Of a stretch of 64,000 bases of DNA, positions 7,759-16,323 are shown piece by piece. Numbering within the stretch: the first letter of the stretch is position 1; each line of letters opens with the position of its first letter. The stretch comes from Terribacillus aidingensis. GTDB taxonomy: Bacteria > Bacillota > Bacilli > Bacillales > Amphibacillaceae. The position numbers were made by a program, and so were the translations under genes. Location of the stretch: the NCBI RefSeq assembly GCF_900215625.1, contig NZ_OBEK01000001.1, forward strand, positions 682,001-746,000. The letters run 5' to 3'. The notes beneath the pieces were generated by a model. That model did no database searches. It saw only the letters and a list, made by a program, of their open reading frames with translations, and was not told the origin of the DNA.

Positions 7759-8757
7759 TTGGCACGAGATATAGGAATTGACCTTGGTACGGCAAACGTA
7801 CTAATACATGTAAAAGGAAAAGGAATCGTTCTCAACGAACCATCCGTTGTCGCGATGGACAGGAATACAGGGAATGTACTGGAAGTTGGGGAAGAAGCAC
7901 GACGCATGGTAGGCAGAACACCTGGCAATATTGAGGCGATTCGTCCGTTGAAAGACGGCGTAATCGCTGATTTTGATGTAACAGAAGCAATGCTTCGCTA
8001 TTTCATCAACAAGATCAATGTAAAAGGTTTTCTTTCCAAACCGCGCATGCTGATCTGCTGCCCGACAAACATCACGAAGGTTGAACAAAAAGCAATTAAA
8101 GAGGCAGCGGAAAAATCAGGCGGTAAGAAAGTATACTTGGAAGAAGAACCGAAAATCGCTGCAATTGGCGCTGGAATGGATATCTTCCAGCCAAGCGGTA
8201 ATATGGTTGTTGACATTGGCGGCGGTACAACAGACGTAGCAGTCCTATCAATGGGTGATATTGTCACTGCACAATCAATCCGAATGGCCGGTGATAAGTT
8301 TGATGCAGAAATCCTGCAATATATCAAACGAAAATACAAACTGTTAATCGGGGAACGTACAGCAGAGAATATCAAGATTGAGATTGCAACTGTATTCCAA
8401 GGTTCACGTCAGGAATCAATTGATATTAGAGGACGAGACATGGTAAGCGGCCTTCCGCGTACTATTACAGTCTATTCAGAAGAAATCGAAGAAGCACTTC
8501 GTGAATCAGTAGCATTGATTGTACAAGCGGCGCGAATCGTGCTGGAACAGACACCTCCTGAGCTGTCTGCAGATATTATTGACCGCGGTATTATCTTGAC
8601 TGGCGGCGGTGCGATGCTGCACGGCATTGATCAGCTGCTTGCAGAGCAGTTGAAGGTTCCTGTCTTCATTGCAGAAGAACCAATGGACTGCGTAGCAAAA
8701 GGTACTGGTATTATGCTGGAGAACATTGACAAGCTGGAAAAACGCAAAGCAGTTTAA
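7759..8757 (+). CDS. mbl: MreB-like rod-shape protein Mbl
   Basis: 332 aa from a TTG start (MARDIGIDLGTANVLIHVKG). It is a bacterial actin that forms membrane-bound filaments directing lateral wall synthesis. Actin-fold nucleotide motifs are visible: phosphate 1 DIGIDLGTANV, phosphate 2 VVDIGGGTTDVAVLSMG and the adenosine loop ILTGGGAMLHGIDQLL. The location directly after spoIIID and before the flhO/flhP pair is diagnostic of Mbl rather than MreB or MreBH. The length matches B. subtilis Mbl (333). A moderate hairpin follows the gene, so the flagellar genes probably have their own promoter. Confidence 0.96.
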   Translation: MARDIGIDLGTANVLIHVKGKGIVLNEPSVVAMDRNTGNVLEVGEEARRMVGRTPGNIEAIRPLKDGVIADFDVTEAMLRYFINKINVKGFLSKPRMLICCPTNITKVEQKAIKEAAEKSGGKKVYLEEEPKIAAIGAGMDIFQPSGNMVVDIGGGTTDVAVLSMGDIVTAQSIRMAGDKFDAEILQYIKRKYKLLIGERTAENIKIEIATVFQGSRQESIDIRGRDMVSGLPRTITVYSEEIEEALRESVALIVQAARIVLEQTPPELSADIIDRGIILTGGGAMLHGIDQLLAEQLKVPVFIAEEPMDCVAKGTGIMLENIDKLEKRKAV

Positions 8758-8763
8758 AAATTG

Positions 8764-8796
8764 ACCTCTTCTGTTTGCAGAAGGGGTTTAATTTAT
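8764..8796 (+). terminator. Probable terminator after mbl
   Basis: The stem ACCTCTTCTG / CAGAAGGGGT with a TTTG loop and one T-G pair is followed by a T-rich but interrupted tract. Confidence 0.6.
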
Positions 8797-8866
8797 TTAG
8801 CGTTCAGCCGATATATAGGGAAGAGAAACAGATTAACATTGTAATGAACCTAGGAGGATTTACGCT

Positions 8867-9685
8867 TTGCTAAAAGGATTATATACAGCAGCATCCGGTA
8901 TGCTTGCCCAGCAGCGCCGACAAGAAGTTCTGTCCAACAACTTAGCCAATGTGAATACGAATGGATACAAAGCGGACCAAGGACAGCTGCGTGCTTTTCC
9001 TGAGATGCTTATGAAGTCCATGGAAAGTAAACCGACTTCCATGAACGGATCAGGTTTTATCACCACATCTAAGGAAATCGGCAGCATTAATTCGGGAGTA
9101 TACGTACAAGAAACAATTCCGAATTTCGTGCAGGGTGATTTGCGGGAGACTGGTATTAGTACAGATACCGCACTTGTAGACGGCAATGTTCCAGATGAAA
9201 ATGGCTCTATTTTCTTCACTGTACAAACAGCTGCAGGAGAAGCTTATACACGGAACGGTAATTTTACGATTGATGCAGATGGTTTTTTGACAAACGATCA
9301 AGGCAGCTATGTACTGGATACAGAAGGTAATGCAATCCAGACAAACAATCAAACGTATAAGCTGACAGCGGATGGAACGATGCAGTTTGCTGACGGCCGT
9401 AATATACAGCTTGGCTTATCGTATGTACAAGATAGCAATCTGCTGGACAAGCAAGGAGAAAATGTATATAGTGCGAGCAATGAAGCACAAGTGGCAGATG
9501 CTCGAGCGATGGACGGAGTTACATACAATATTGTCCAAGGTGCAGTAGAAGGATCAAATGTTAACTTGCAGCAAACGATGGCCGACATGATGCAGGCTTA
9601 CCGGACATTTGAAATGAACCAAAAAGTGATGAAAGCTTACGATGAGAGTTTAGGAAAAGCAGTTAATGAAGTTGGGAAGCTGTAA
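8867..9685 (+). CDS. flhO: Flagellar hook-basal body protein FlhO
   Basis: 272 aa, TTG start behind TAGGAGGATT. It has the flagellar rod/hook signature: N-terminal LYTAASGMLAQQRRQEVLSN-type helix followed by NLANVNTNGYK, and a C-terminal helix with VEGSNVNLQQTMADMMQAYR and MNQKVMKAYDE. This family (FlgG/FlgF-like) forms the distal rod. In B. subtilis flhO lies next to mbl and outside the main fla/che operon, as here. It is followed 15 nt later by its paralogue flhP, so the two are probably one operon. Confidence 0.93.
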   Translation: MLKGLYTAASGMLAQQRRQEVLSNNLANVNTNGYKADQGQLRAFPEMLMKSMESKPTSMNGSGFITTSKEIGSINSGVYVQETIPNFVQGDLRETGISTDTALVDGNVPDENGSIFFTVQTAAGEAYTRNGNFTIDADGFLTNDQGSYVLDTEGNAIQTNNQTYKLTADGTMQFADGRNIQLGLSYVQDSNLLDKQGENVYSASNEAQVADARAMDGVTYNIVQGAVEGSNVNLQQTMADMMQAYRTFEMNQKVMKAYDESLGKAVNEVGKL

Positions 9686-9700
9686 GGGAGGAAGAGCAAC

Positions 9701-10498
9701 ATGAGCAGAATGATGACACAAGCAGCAGTCACGATGGGGCAGCTGCAGAATCGATTGGACCTTATTGCGAATAATATGGCGAACACGAATACAACAGGCT
9801 ATAAGACACAAAACGCGAATTTCTCTTCCTTACTTTTTCAGCAGATGAACAATCCGCCCGCTGACGAAGCGAATGAGCAAAATCGCGCCACAAGTGACGG
9901 AATCCGAATCGGAGCTGGTTCTTATCTAAGCAGTACCAATCCACTTATGACCATGGGTACCATCAAAACCACAGACCGTATCTTAGATGCTGCACTTGTG
10001 AATGACAACCAATTTTTCACGATTACAGCGGAAGATGGTCAGGAACAATATACGCGCGCTGGAAACTTCTATCTGCAGCCGCAAGATAATGGAACAGTTG
10101 CCTTAACGACTGCGGATGGAGATTTTGTGAACAGTGCCGAAGGTCCTATTGCATTGCAAGCTGATTTTGATAGTATTACAATCAATGACCGCGGAGAGAT
10201 TGTGGTAGATCGTAACGGGGTAAATGCTGTGGAAGCGAATTTAGCAATAACAGCCATTGATAATCCCCGTGTTTTGACACGCACAGGAGACAATAATTTT
10301 ACATTGGCTGACCCAGCACTCGCCCGAGCAATAGGGCAAGATGAAGTAGAGCTGCAGGCAGGCAGTCTGGAAGGATCGAACGTTGATCTGAGCCAGCAGA
10401 TGACAGCAATGATAAATACACAGCGAGCGTATCAGTTTAATGCTCGCTCTATCTCCATGAGTGATCAAATGAGCGGTCTTATCAATCAGATTAGATAA
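9701..10498 (+). CDS. flhP: Flagellar hook-basal body protein FlhP
   Basis: 265 aa; ATG after GGGAGGAAGAG. It is a rod/hook-type protein homologous to FlhO: QNRLDLIANNMANTNTTGYK at the N-terminus, and LEGSNVDLSQQMTAMINTQR and FNARSISMSDQM at the C-terminus. In Bacillus, FlhO and FlhP build the distal rod connecting to the hook. The middle part diverges from FlhO, as expected. The short membrane protein gene follows 20 nt downstream, so co-transcription is likely. Confidence 0.93.
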   Translation: MSRMMTQAAVTMGQLQNRLDLIANNMANTNTTGYKTQNANFSSLLFQQMNNPPADEANEQNRATSDGIRIGAGSYLSSTNPLMTMGTIKTTDRILDAALVNDNQFFTITAEDGQEQYTRAGNFYLQPQDNGTVALTTADGDFVNSAEGPIALQADFDSITINDRGEIVVDRNGVNAVEANLAITAIDNPRVLTRTGDNNFTLADPALARAIGQDEVELQAGSLEGSNVDLSQQMTAMINTQRAYQFNARSISMSDQMSGLINQIR

Positions 10499-10518
10499 TA
10501 GTAAGGAGCCAGTACGTT

Positions 10519-10782
10519 ATGCCGGATAATGCATCCAAACTTCAAACAAAAGAAGAGCACGACAAAAAGAAGCAGGCGGAAGGAAAGAAAGCGCCAAAAA
10601 AACAACGCAGAAGAGCCTTCCCAATTTGGCTTCGATTACTTGTCGTGCCGGTCATTCTGATCATTTTCCTTCTGCTTGGTATGCTCTTCGGATATGGCGT
10701 ACTGGGCGACGGCAATGCCTTTGACGTCCTGAAACGAGATACATGGACACATATTTATAACTTGGTTAATGAGAAATCATAA
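10519..10782 (+). CDS. EpuA-family small membrane protein
   Basis: 87 aa with a highly charged Lys/Glu-rich N-terminus (residues 1-32), a single TM helix (about 36-60) and the family-typical tail GYGVLGDGNAFDVLK followed by WTHIYNLV. The family (Pfam EpuA) is often labelled 'DNA-directed RNA polymerase subunit beta' in databases; that name is misleading because this is a small membrane protein of unproven function. It is found next to fabZ/mbl loci in many Firmicutes. RBS AAGGAGCC precedes the ATG. It ends in a hairpin shared with the opposite-strand gene. Confidence 0.85.
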   Translation: MPDNASKLQTKEEHDKKKQAEGKKAPKKQRRRAFPIWLRLLVVPVILIIFLLLGMLFGYGVLGDGNAFDVLKRDTWTHIYNLVNEKS

Positions 10783-10817
10783 AAAAAGCTGGTTCCGGAA
10801 TCCGGACCAGCTTTTTT
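10783..10817. terminator. Bidirectional terminator
   Basis: A-run, stem AGCTGGT(T)CCGG / CCGGACCAGCT and T-run lie between two converging genes, so it can serve both strands. Confidence 0.85.
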
Positions 10818-10976
10818 CTATCGCTTACCCCTGCTCTTCTTAATGGCATAAATAACAAACATAATAACCGCAATGATGAGGAGAATATGAATTATTCCTC
10901 CAAGAATATTAAAAATGACACCAAGAAGCCAGAAAGCAACAACGATGATGCCGATCCATAGTAATAAATTTAGCAT
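10818..10976 (-). CDS. lmo0937-family 52-residue membrane protein
   Basis: A 52-codon gene (MLNLLLWIGIIVVAFWLLGV at the N-terminus) with two closely spaced hydrophobic segments separated by NILGGIIH and a basic tail KKSRGKR. A perfect AAGGAGGT lies 6 nt before the ATG on the minus strand, and the shared hairpin closes it. This is the pattern of the lmo0937 family of tiny membrane proteins common in Firmicutes, often stress-induced; the function is unknown. It is easily missed because of its size. Confidence 0.8.
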   Translation of the reverse strand: MLNLLLWIGIIVVAFWLLGVIFNILGGIIHILLIIAVIMFVIYAIKKSRGKR

Positions 10977-11055
10977 TTGGCTACCTCCTTACAACTGTTT
11001 TATAAAAACATACCCTGTATGAGAGACAAGCTAAACATACAGGCTTTGTTTTTGT

Positions 11056-11061
11056 TATAAT
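11056..11061 (+). promoter_or_regulatory. -10 box (TATAAT) upstream of fabZ
   Basis: A consensus TATAAT sits 39 bp upstream of the fabZ start; the -35 region is poor. Confidence 0.4.
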
Positions 11062-11100
11062 ACCTTAGGAAAGACAACCATTCAGGAGGCTCACCATATT

Positions 11101-11523
11101 ATGTATAATGTACAACAAATCAAAGAAATAATCCCGCACCGCTATCCATTTTTACTTGTGGATCAAATAACAGAGATTGAAGAAGGCAAACGCGCTGTTG
11201 CGAAGAAGAACGTGACCATCAATGAACCATTCTTCCAAGGCCATTTCCCAGATCATCCTGTAATGCCAGGCGTACTGATTATAGAAGCGCTAGCGCAAAC
11301 TGGTGCGTTTGCGATGCTAATGAAAGAAGAAAACAAAGGAAAAATCGGTTTCCTTGCAGGTGTTGATAAATGCCGCTTTAAACGCCAAGTAGTTCCTGGT
11401 GATACATTGAAGCTTGAGGTGGAGATTATCCGTCTGAAAGGGCCTATCGGCAAAGGTAAAGCAACGGCAACGGTAGACGGCGAGCTAGCTTGTGAAGCAG
11501 AAATTACATTTGCAATTAAATAA
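11101..11523 (+). CDS. fabZ: 3-hydroxyacyl-ACP dehydratase FabZ
   Basis: 140 aa, ATG behind CAGGAGG. It dehydrates 3-hydroxyacyl-ACP in type II fatty acid elongation and has a hot-dog fold. The N-terminal [17 protein letters not shown] and the active-site helix [20 protein letters not shown] carry the catalytic His (in GHFP) and Glu (in IIEA). The protein is cytoplasmic and full length. It is monocistronic by appearance, with a hairpin terminator immediately after the stop. The position downstream of mbl/flhOP matches Bacillus. Confidence 0.97.
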   Translation: MYNVQQIKEIIPHRYPFLLVDQITEIEEGKRAVAKKNVTINEPFFQGHFPDHPVMPGVLIIEALAQTGAFAMLMKEENKGKIGFLAGVDKCRFKRQVVPGDTLKLEVEIIRLKGPIGKGKATATVDGELACEAEITFAIK

Positions 11524-11525
11524 AC

Positions 11526-11554
11526 GAACGAAGCGACATGCTTCGTTCTTTTTT
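11526..11554 (+). terminator. Terminator of fabZ
   Basis: The stem GAACGAAGC / GCTTCGTTC with a short loop is followed by TTTTTT. Confidence 0.85.
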
Positions 11555-11639
11555 ACTATTTTTTACAATCATTTTACGGTTTGGCAACCTCCTTTATAGT
11601 AATATAGTCTTGTACAAGCGATTACTGAAGGAGGACACC

Positions 11640-12125
11640 ATGCACACAGAAACAAGGGAACAGTATATAATCACACGAAATACCATAGCCATTATTCGTC
11701 TGTATGATCCAATTTATCAATCCCGCGTTTTGGAAGCAGACAAGGAAATTTTAGTTGAACAATCACCTCTTTCCATTATCGACCATAGCTGCATGCAGTA
11801 TGGTTCCTCCTATGAAGGCAGGGTACATGCAATCGGCAGACTTTTGCGGACAGATAAGAAGGTGCCGATTCCAGTGCATCCAGCACATGGCGTTTTTATG
11901 CTCCCAACATCCTCACCTACGAATACACATTGCGTCTGGCTATCCTTCTATCACATCCAAACTTATAAAGAAACCAAAAGCCGCACGCAAGTAGGCTTTT
12001 ATAATGGTACTGCTTTATTTGTCGAAACATCTGAGCGTTCCTTTGACCAGCAATACAAACGCACTGGAACTGTGATTGCGTTACTGAATAATGAACATTT
12101 TTTTGCTGGGCAAAGCTTGTCTTAA
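11640..12125 (+). CDS. comK: Competence transcription factor ComK (short form)
   Basis: 161 aa from the ATG at 11640, which has GAAGGAGG in front; an in-frame upstream start at 11538 is rejected because it lies in the fabZ terminator. ComK is the master activator of DNA-uptake genes and binds paired AT boxes. Conserved blocks seen are YIITRNTIAII, PLSIIDHSCMQYGSSYEGR, the PIPVHP...MLPTSSPTNTHCVW core and the QQYKRTG segment. B. subtilis ComK has 192 residues; here the protein stops ~30 residues earlier, lacking most of the C-terminal tail linked to MecA recognition and activation. I saw no clean AAAA-N5-TTTT K-box upstream. Identity is firm; activity is uncertain. Confidence 0.88.
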   Translation: MHTETREQYIITRNTIAIIRLYDPIYQSRVLEADKEILVEQSPLSIIDHSCMQYGSSYEGRVHAIGRLLRTDKKVPIPVHPAHGVFMLPTSSPTNTHCVWLSFYHIQTYKETKSRTQVGFYNGTALFVETSERSFDQQYKRTGTVIALLNNEHFFAGQSLS

Positions 12126-12215
12126 GGCTGTCGCATTGCTTCTTCTTCCTGAGCTGGATATGTTATCATGTAAACTATCAGTAGTAGCTTAGAAGTGGAG
12201 GAGGACAACTGTCTT

Positions 12216-12842
12216 ATGCGCGACACATACACCGAAGCGGGACTTTTAGAGCAGCTGCAGCTGCACAAAGGACAGCTTTTGACATCTATCAGCCAAGACG
12301 ACATCGCGCTTGACGCGTATTTACGCCGGGAGGCTAGAAAAAACGAACACCACTCGGTATTCCGATACGTGTTAAAGCATTACATAGGTTTAGTAAATCC
12401 CAATTTGACCGAGGAATTCGAACAGACCTTTTACCATTTGTTTCAAGAGGCTGCCAGAAATCCGGACAAGCGTGGTATTGTCGAGTTAACAGAAACACTG
12501 TATGAAGTGAAGAACCGACGTGGTAATCCTTCTATGCAGTTTCCGCAAGTAACACATCTTTTGCATTTGCTGAATGTACATTACCCAATATTCGATCCGG
12601 CGCGAGCTGCGTTTTTCGGTATGCCATCAGCAAATCATTTGGCCGGATTTGAGAAGAAGATGAAACGCTATATCGAGCAATACAGCCGGCTATATGAATG
12701 GAACCAAGCTATTTTACAAGATAGCCGCTTCGATGAACTGTCTGATTTATTTGATGAATATTTCATACAGCCAGGATGCAAAACACCGAGTCGTGCAAAG
12801 AAACTGGATCTTTATCTAAAAGCATTAGTAAATGCCCATTAA
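12216..12842 (+). CDS. Hypothetical protein (208 aa)
   Basis: The start is the ATG at 12216, 9 nt after GGAGGAGGA; a GTG at 12195 would place that ribosome site inside the gene. The protein is soluble, mostly helical, without signal peptide or TM. A central block, VTHLLHLLNVHYPIFDPARA, vaguely recalls uncharacterised bacterial proteins with a 'KLLHxxNPxxxPIxDxxV' motif, but I cannot assign a family. It is acidic/basic mixed with many aromatic residues. It stands alone between comK and an acyltransferase, with a weak hairpin after it. Confidence 0.7.
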   Translation: MRDTYTEAGLLEQLQLHKGQLLTSISQDDIALDAYLRREARKNEHHSVFRYVLKHYIGLVNPNLTEEFEQTFYHLFQEAARNPDKRGIVELTETLYEVKNRRGNPSMQFPQVTHLLHLLNVHYPIFDPARAAFFGMPSANHLAGFEKKMKRYIEQYSRLYEWNQAILQDSRFDELSDLFDEYFIQPGCKTPSRAKKLDLYLKALVNAH

Positions 12843-12870
12843 GTGCTTACAAAAGTAAGTGCTTTTTTTT
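12841..12870 (+). terminator. Probable weak terminator
   Basis: GTGCTTAC-AAAA-GTAAGTGC (two G-T pairs) is followed by eight T residues. Confidence 0.6.
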
Positions 12871-13027
12871 ATGGAAAAAATAAGGTCTAGTGGATAGAGT
12901 TTGTAATCATATTGCACCTAGATTGTATTGTCATTACAGTTCTGTTAAAAGCCTTGTTGGCGAGGGAACGGGGGTATATAAAGAAGAAAGGACGGATAAT
13001 ATTCTGTAGAACAAAGAAAGCAGGTAG

Positions 13028-14152
13028 ATGCACATGACGAGAAATTACTCCATCGACTTCTTTAAATGCCTGGCCATTTTCGGTGTCGTTTGTATTCATA
13101 CACACACGTTCCGTGATACGGCTGTCCCATTCGGTAACGGGGAAACATGGGCATTCATCATTGACACACTCGCACGATTCTCTGTGCCGTTTTTCTTTGC
13201 TGCATCCGGCTATTTATTTGCTATGAAACTGGAACGAACGGAAGATACATTTGCTTATTTCAAGCGCTATACCGGCAAGCTGATTGGACTTTTGGCAGCA
13301 TGGTTCACATTTTATTGGATATATGACCTTATTAAAATAATTACCACTTCAGCTGGAACGATGAGTGAGCAAAAAGCAGCCCTCACAGCTTATCTCCAAG
13401 ATACATTCCAATGGCGCACATTGCTGGACGGTATATCTTATACGCAATACCAGCTGTGGTTTATGTTCGCTTTAATCTTTTCCATTATTATCATTTACGC
13501 AGCATATCGATTGCACCTGCTTAAACTGACATTACTGGCAGGTCTTTTACTCAATTTAATCGGATTGATGGGCCAATCATATGGACCGCTTTTCCATGTT
13601 ACGATGGAGGAAACGACGCGGAATGGAATTTACTTCGGATTGTTTTATACAGCGCTTGGAGCATGTTTTGGTTTGTATGAAAAGCAGCTTGTGCAAGCGA
13701 TGCAAAATATAAAGGCAAGAACGGTTGGGATGCTTGCAGTATCCGGCTTCGCACTGCATTTGATCGAGCGTTTCATTCTTCATTACAACATGGATTTGCC
13801 GCAAGGAGAGTACTTAATTAGTACGATTCCGTTAACCGTTTTACTGCTGCTGTTCACCTTGAAAACGCGGAATATCGGAAAGCATCGTTATGTAGGTATT
13901 GTCGCTAAAAATGTAGTAGGTATCTATTTGATCCACACATTATGGCGCAGCATCTTGGATCAGGCTTTGGATCAATCACCATTTATTCATACATTTGCTT
14001 GGGGACTCCTTTATGCACCAATCTTATACGGACTATCGCTTGTTACTTATATGCTGCTGCAATATGTGAAAGCAAAATTAAGCAGTCCGGTGGTACCTCG
14101 TCAGGCAAAAACAAACAGAGCACTCAGACCGAGCAACACATTCGCCAAATAG
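13028..14152 (+). CDS. Membrane acyltransferase (acyltransferase 3 family)
   Basis: 374 aa with about ten TM helices. The N-terminus YSIDFFKCLAIFGVVCIHTH carries the family-typical Arg/Asp-containing first helix and the His of helix 1 thought to act in acyl transfer; RFSVPFFFAASGYLFA is the second signature. Such enzymes O-acetylate or acylate extracellular sugars, teichoic acids or peptidoglycan using cytoplasmic acyl donors. The ATG at 13028 has only a weak site (AGCAGGT); an ATG at 13034 is an alternative. The C-terminal ~25 residues are polar. A terminator follows. The substrate cannot be inferred from the sequence. Confidence 0.85.
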   Translation: MHMTRNYSIDFFKCLAIFGVVCIHTHTFRDTAVPFGNGETWAFIIDTLARFSVPFFFAASGYLFAMKLERTEDTFAYFKRYTGKLIGLLAAWFTFYWIYDLIKIITTSAGTMSEQKAALTAYLQDTFQWRTLLDGISYTQYQLWFMFALIFSIIIIYAAYRLHLLKLTLLAGLLLNLIGLMGQSYGPLFHVTMEETTRNGIYFGLFYTALGACFGLYEKQLVQAMQNIKARTVGMLAVSGFALHLIERFILHYNMDLPQGEYLISTIPLTVLLLLFTLKTRNIGKHRYVGIVAKNVVGIYLIHTLWRSILDQALDQSPFIHTFAWGLLYAPILYGLSLVTYMLLQYVKAKLSSPVVPRQAKTNRALRPSNTFAK

Positions 14153-14180
14153 ACTGGTATTTCGCCAGTCTATTTTTTTA
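14149..14180 (+). terminator. Terminator of acyltransferase gene
   Basis: The stem AATAGACTGG / CCAGTCTATT with a 7-nt loop is followed by a T-run. Confidence 0.85.
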
Positions 14181-14253
14181 TTGTAAATAATGTGCAAATT
14201 TTAAGAAATTAAGTTAATCTTTTACTATATACATAGAAAAAGGATGGCCGAAC

Positions 14254-14928
14254 ATGACATATCATACAAATCCTTTCCGCCTTTTGACGAGTCCGAAAGA
14301 AACATTATTCAAGCTGCGGGAAGCGGAAACTCTGCGAGGACATTGGCTATGGACGACTTTGCTCCTAATTGCTTTTTGCACCGTTTATGCGGCTCTTGGA
14401 TGGATCGGGGCCGGGACAGAGACATTGAATCAATTGAGAGCCGACTATGCTGGATCTGACTATGAATACGCCAAACTTTGGTTTGTGATTGGACGGTTAG
14501 TGTTTGGGTTAGTCATAGGGCTCCTCGTTCTCTTTGTCGTTTCACTAGTATTCTATTTATTTTATGAAATTCCGTATCAAAAGCTGGTGGTGATGCAGCT
14601 AAGCGTCGGTATCGTCTTCTTATTTGAAGCGCTCACCTGGCTGCTTTTATTACCGGCTGCCGGATTGGAATGGAATCGGTCGCCATTTTCACTCGGTGTG
14701 CTTGCAGACCTGTTTACAGATAAACCATGGGTGATTAGTTTATTTGGTGCTGTGTCTATATTCCAGCTGTTCGTTTTATATTTTCAGACCCGTTGCTTGC
14801 TTGTCTTGTTTCCAGCAAAACGTTGGCATGTATGGATTATCGTCAGCGTGTTGTATCTTTGCTATGTGCTGTTACTTACATTGCTTGGCGGTATCGGAAA
14901 TAAGCTTGTAGCATTCATCTTTGCATAG
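14254..14928 (+). CDS. Yip1-domain membrane protein (YknW-like)
   Basis: 224 aa, about five TM helices, starting with the YknW-like NPFRLLTSPKETLFKLRE motif that precedes the first membrane span. In B. subtilis the Yip1-family protein YknW helps assemble the YknXYZ transporter that protects against the SdpC toxin. Here the next gene, 12 nt downstream, encodes a YknX-like adaptor, but no ABC components follow. RBS is AAAAGGATGG. Length agrees with YknW (about 231). Confidence 0.8.
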   Translation: MTYHTNPFRLLTSPKETLFKLREAETLRGHWLWTTLLLIAFCTVYAALGWIGAGTETLNQLRADYAGSDYEYAKLWFVIGRLVFGLVIGLLVLFVVSLVFYLFYEIPYQKLVVMQLSVGIVFLFEALTWLLLLPAAGLEWNRSPFSLGVLADLFTDKPWVISLFGAVSIFQLFVLYFQTRCLLVLFPAKRWHVWIIVSVLYLCYVLLLTLLGGIGNKLVAFIFA

Positions 14929-14940
14929 GAGGGCTTAAGG

Positions 14941-16197
14941 GTGATTAAGAAAATTTTTCTGCCAGCAGCAGTCGTCTTTGTGCTACTTAATATAGGTCTT
15001 CTGTTCTGGGACGATGAAGGTCGAATCGGACGAACGAATTTTATTCAAGACTGGGAGCAGGTGATGGCCCAAGATGTGGAAGAGACGTTATCTGCTCCTG
15101 CTGTACTCACTTCCGCAGATGAAATTCCAGTGTACCTCCAAGCAGCTTCTGGTTCTTTATCGGAAATGTTTGTGGAAAAAGGGGATGCAGTTGAGGAGGG
15201 CGATGATCTCTTTACTTATCAAGTTACTGATTATACGAAAACGCACCGAGATCTATCAGCATCTATTGCAACGTTAGAGGAGCAGACAGCTGCTGTCGAA
15301 CAGGCAATGAACCAATTAGACGAGACGGACGTTGCTGCAGGTGCACTCCCAACTGATATCACTATTCCAGAAACTTTTGAGAATACAGAGGTAGCAAAAG
15401 AAAGTGCCGGCGTTGAAGCAATAAGTGAAGCATTGCAAGTGGCCGCGGAAGAACAGACAGCTCAAAGACAGGAGCATTATCGTATCAGTCTGGAAAAAGA
15501 GCTTGCCGAAAAACGAGCGGCACTGTCAGCTGCAGAAGATCAGCTGTCAGCGTTAGAAGATACAGGTGAATATGTCACGGTTACAAGTCCAGCTGCCGGC
15601 ACAATCAAAGACATTGCTGCGCCTGGAGAAGCGCCTGTCATTACAATTAATAGCAGCGACTTGGTTATTTCCGGCGAGCTGAAAGAAGCAGAACGAAAAC
15701 AAGTGCAAAGCGGCATGACAGTAAAAGCAGCAGTAGCAGACAATGGTCCTATTTTAGAAGGGGAAATTACAGAGCTGGCGGATCAGCCTACATCCATCAA
15801 GGATAAGACAAGCTTATATACCTTTGAAGCATCCTATCAATTAGAGGAGGAACAAGCGGACAAGCTAGTGGCAGGTTATCATCTCAAAACAGATATTCTG
15901 CTTGCTTATGCAAGTCAAGCTCCTGCAGTAAAACCTCAGCAAATTAAAAATGGAAAGATTTGGACGATGGCTAACGGACAGGCTTTTACAACGAATGTCA
16001 AAGTCGGAGCTAAGAACGACAAGCAAGCAGCTATTACCACAGGAATGGAATCGGGCACAACGATACCGGCTCGAGCAGGTGATTATTATGACAATGAACC
16101 GTTTGTGACACCGTGGAAACCGCAGCGAATCAAGTGGTCAGACTTTCGAGAATCGTTTACAAGCTATGAATTTCTGCTAGGGTTGTTAGATTATTGA
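14941..16197 (+). CDS. HlyD/YknX-like efflux adaptor (membrane fusion protein)
   Basis: 418 aa from a GTG behind AGGAGGGC. One N-terminal TM (residues 5-23) is followed by a biotinyl-lipoyl-like half motif (LSEMFVEKGDAVEEGDDLF, about 75-93), a long Glu/Ala-rich coiled coil (about 100-210) and the second lipoyl half (TVTSPAAGTIKDIAAPGEA, ~220), then beta-barrel domains. This is the layout of Gram-positive membrane fusion proteins that work with ABC or other exporters. It forms an operon with the YknW-like gene; the expected YknY/YknZ ATPase and permease are absent here. The last codons (LLDY-stop) lie in a 15-bp tandem repeat. Confidence 0.82.
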   Translation: MIKKIFLPAAVVFVLLNIGLLFWDDEGRIGRTNFIQDWEQVMAQDVEETLSAPAVLTSADEIPVYLQAASGSLSEMFVEKGDAVEEGDDLFTYQVTDYTKTHRDLSASIATLEEQTAAVEQAMNQLDETDVAAGALPTDITIPETFENTEVAKESAGVEAISEALQVAAEEQTAQRQEHYRISLEKELAEKRAALSAAEDQLSALEDTGEYVTVTSPAAGTIKDIAAPGEAPVITINSSDLVISGELKEAERKQVQSGMTVKAAVADNGPILEGEITELADQPTSIKDKTSLYTFEASYQLEEEQADKLVAGYHLKTDILLAYASQAPAVKPQQIKNGKIWTMANGQAFTTNVKVGAKNDKQAAITTGMESGTTIPARAGDYYDNEPFVTPWKPQRIKWSDFRESFTSYEFLLGLLDY

Positions 16198-16227
16198 TTG
16201 TTAGATTATTGATTGTTAGATTATTGA
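16183..16227 (+). repeat. Three perfect 15-bp tandem repeats across a stop codon
   Basis: TTGTTAGATTATTGA occurs three times in succession. The first copy contains the real stop codon of the adaptor gene; the other two repeat the in-frame LLDY-stop. Confidence 0.95.
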
Positions 16228-16323
16228 TTGTAAATTGTTTTTAAAGATATCTCCAATCATACTGCAACAATTGGTGAATAAGCGTACAATTTGTTTACAA
16301 TCACGTACGTAAGGGGCTCATTT

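Noticed and set aside
11565-11581. TTTACA-ATCAT-TTTACG before comK as a PhoP/WalR box
   Set aside because: One mismatch, no third unit and AT-rich background; comK is not a usual target.
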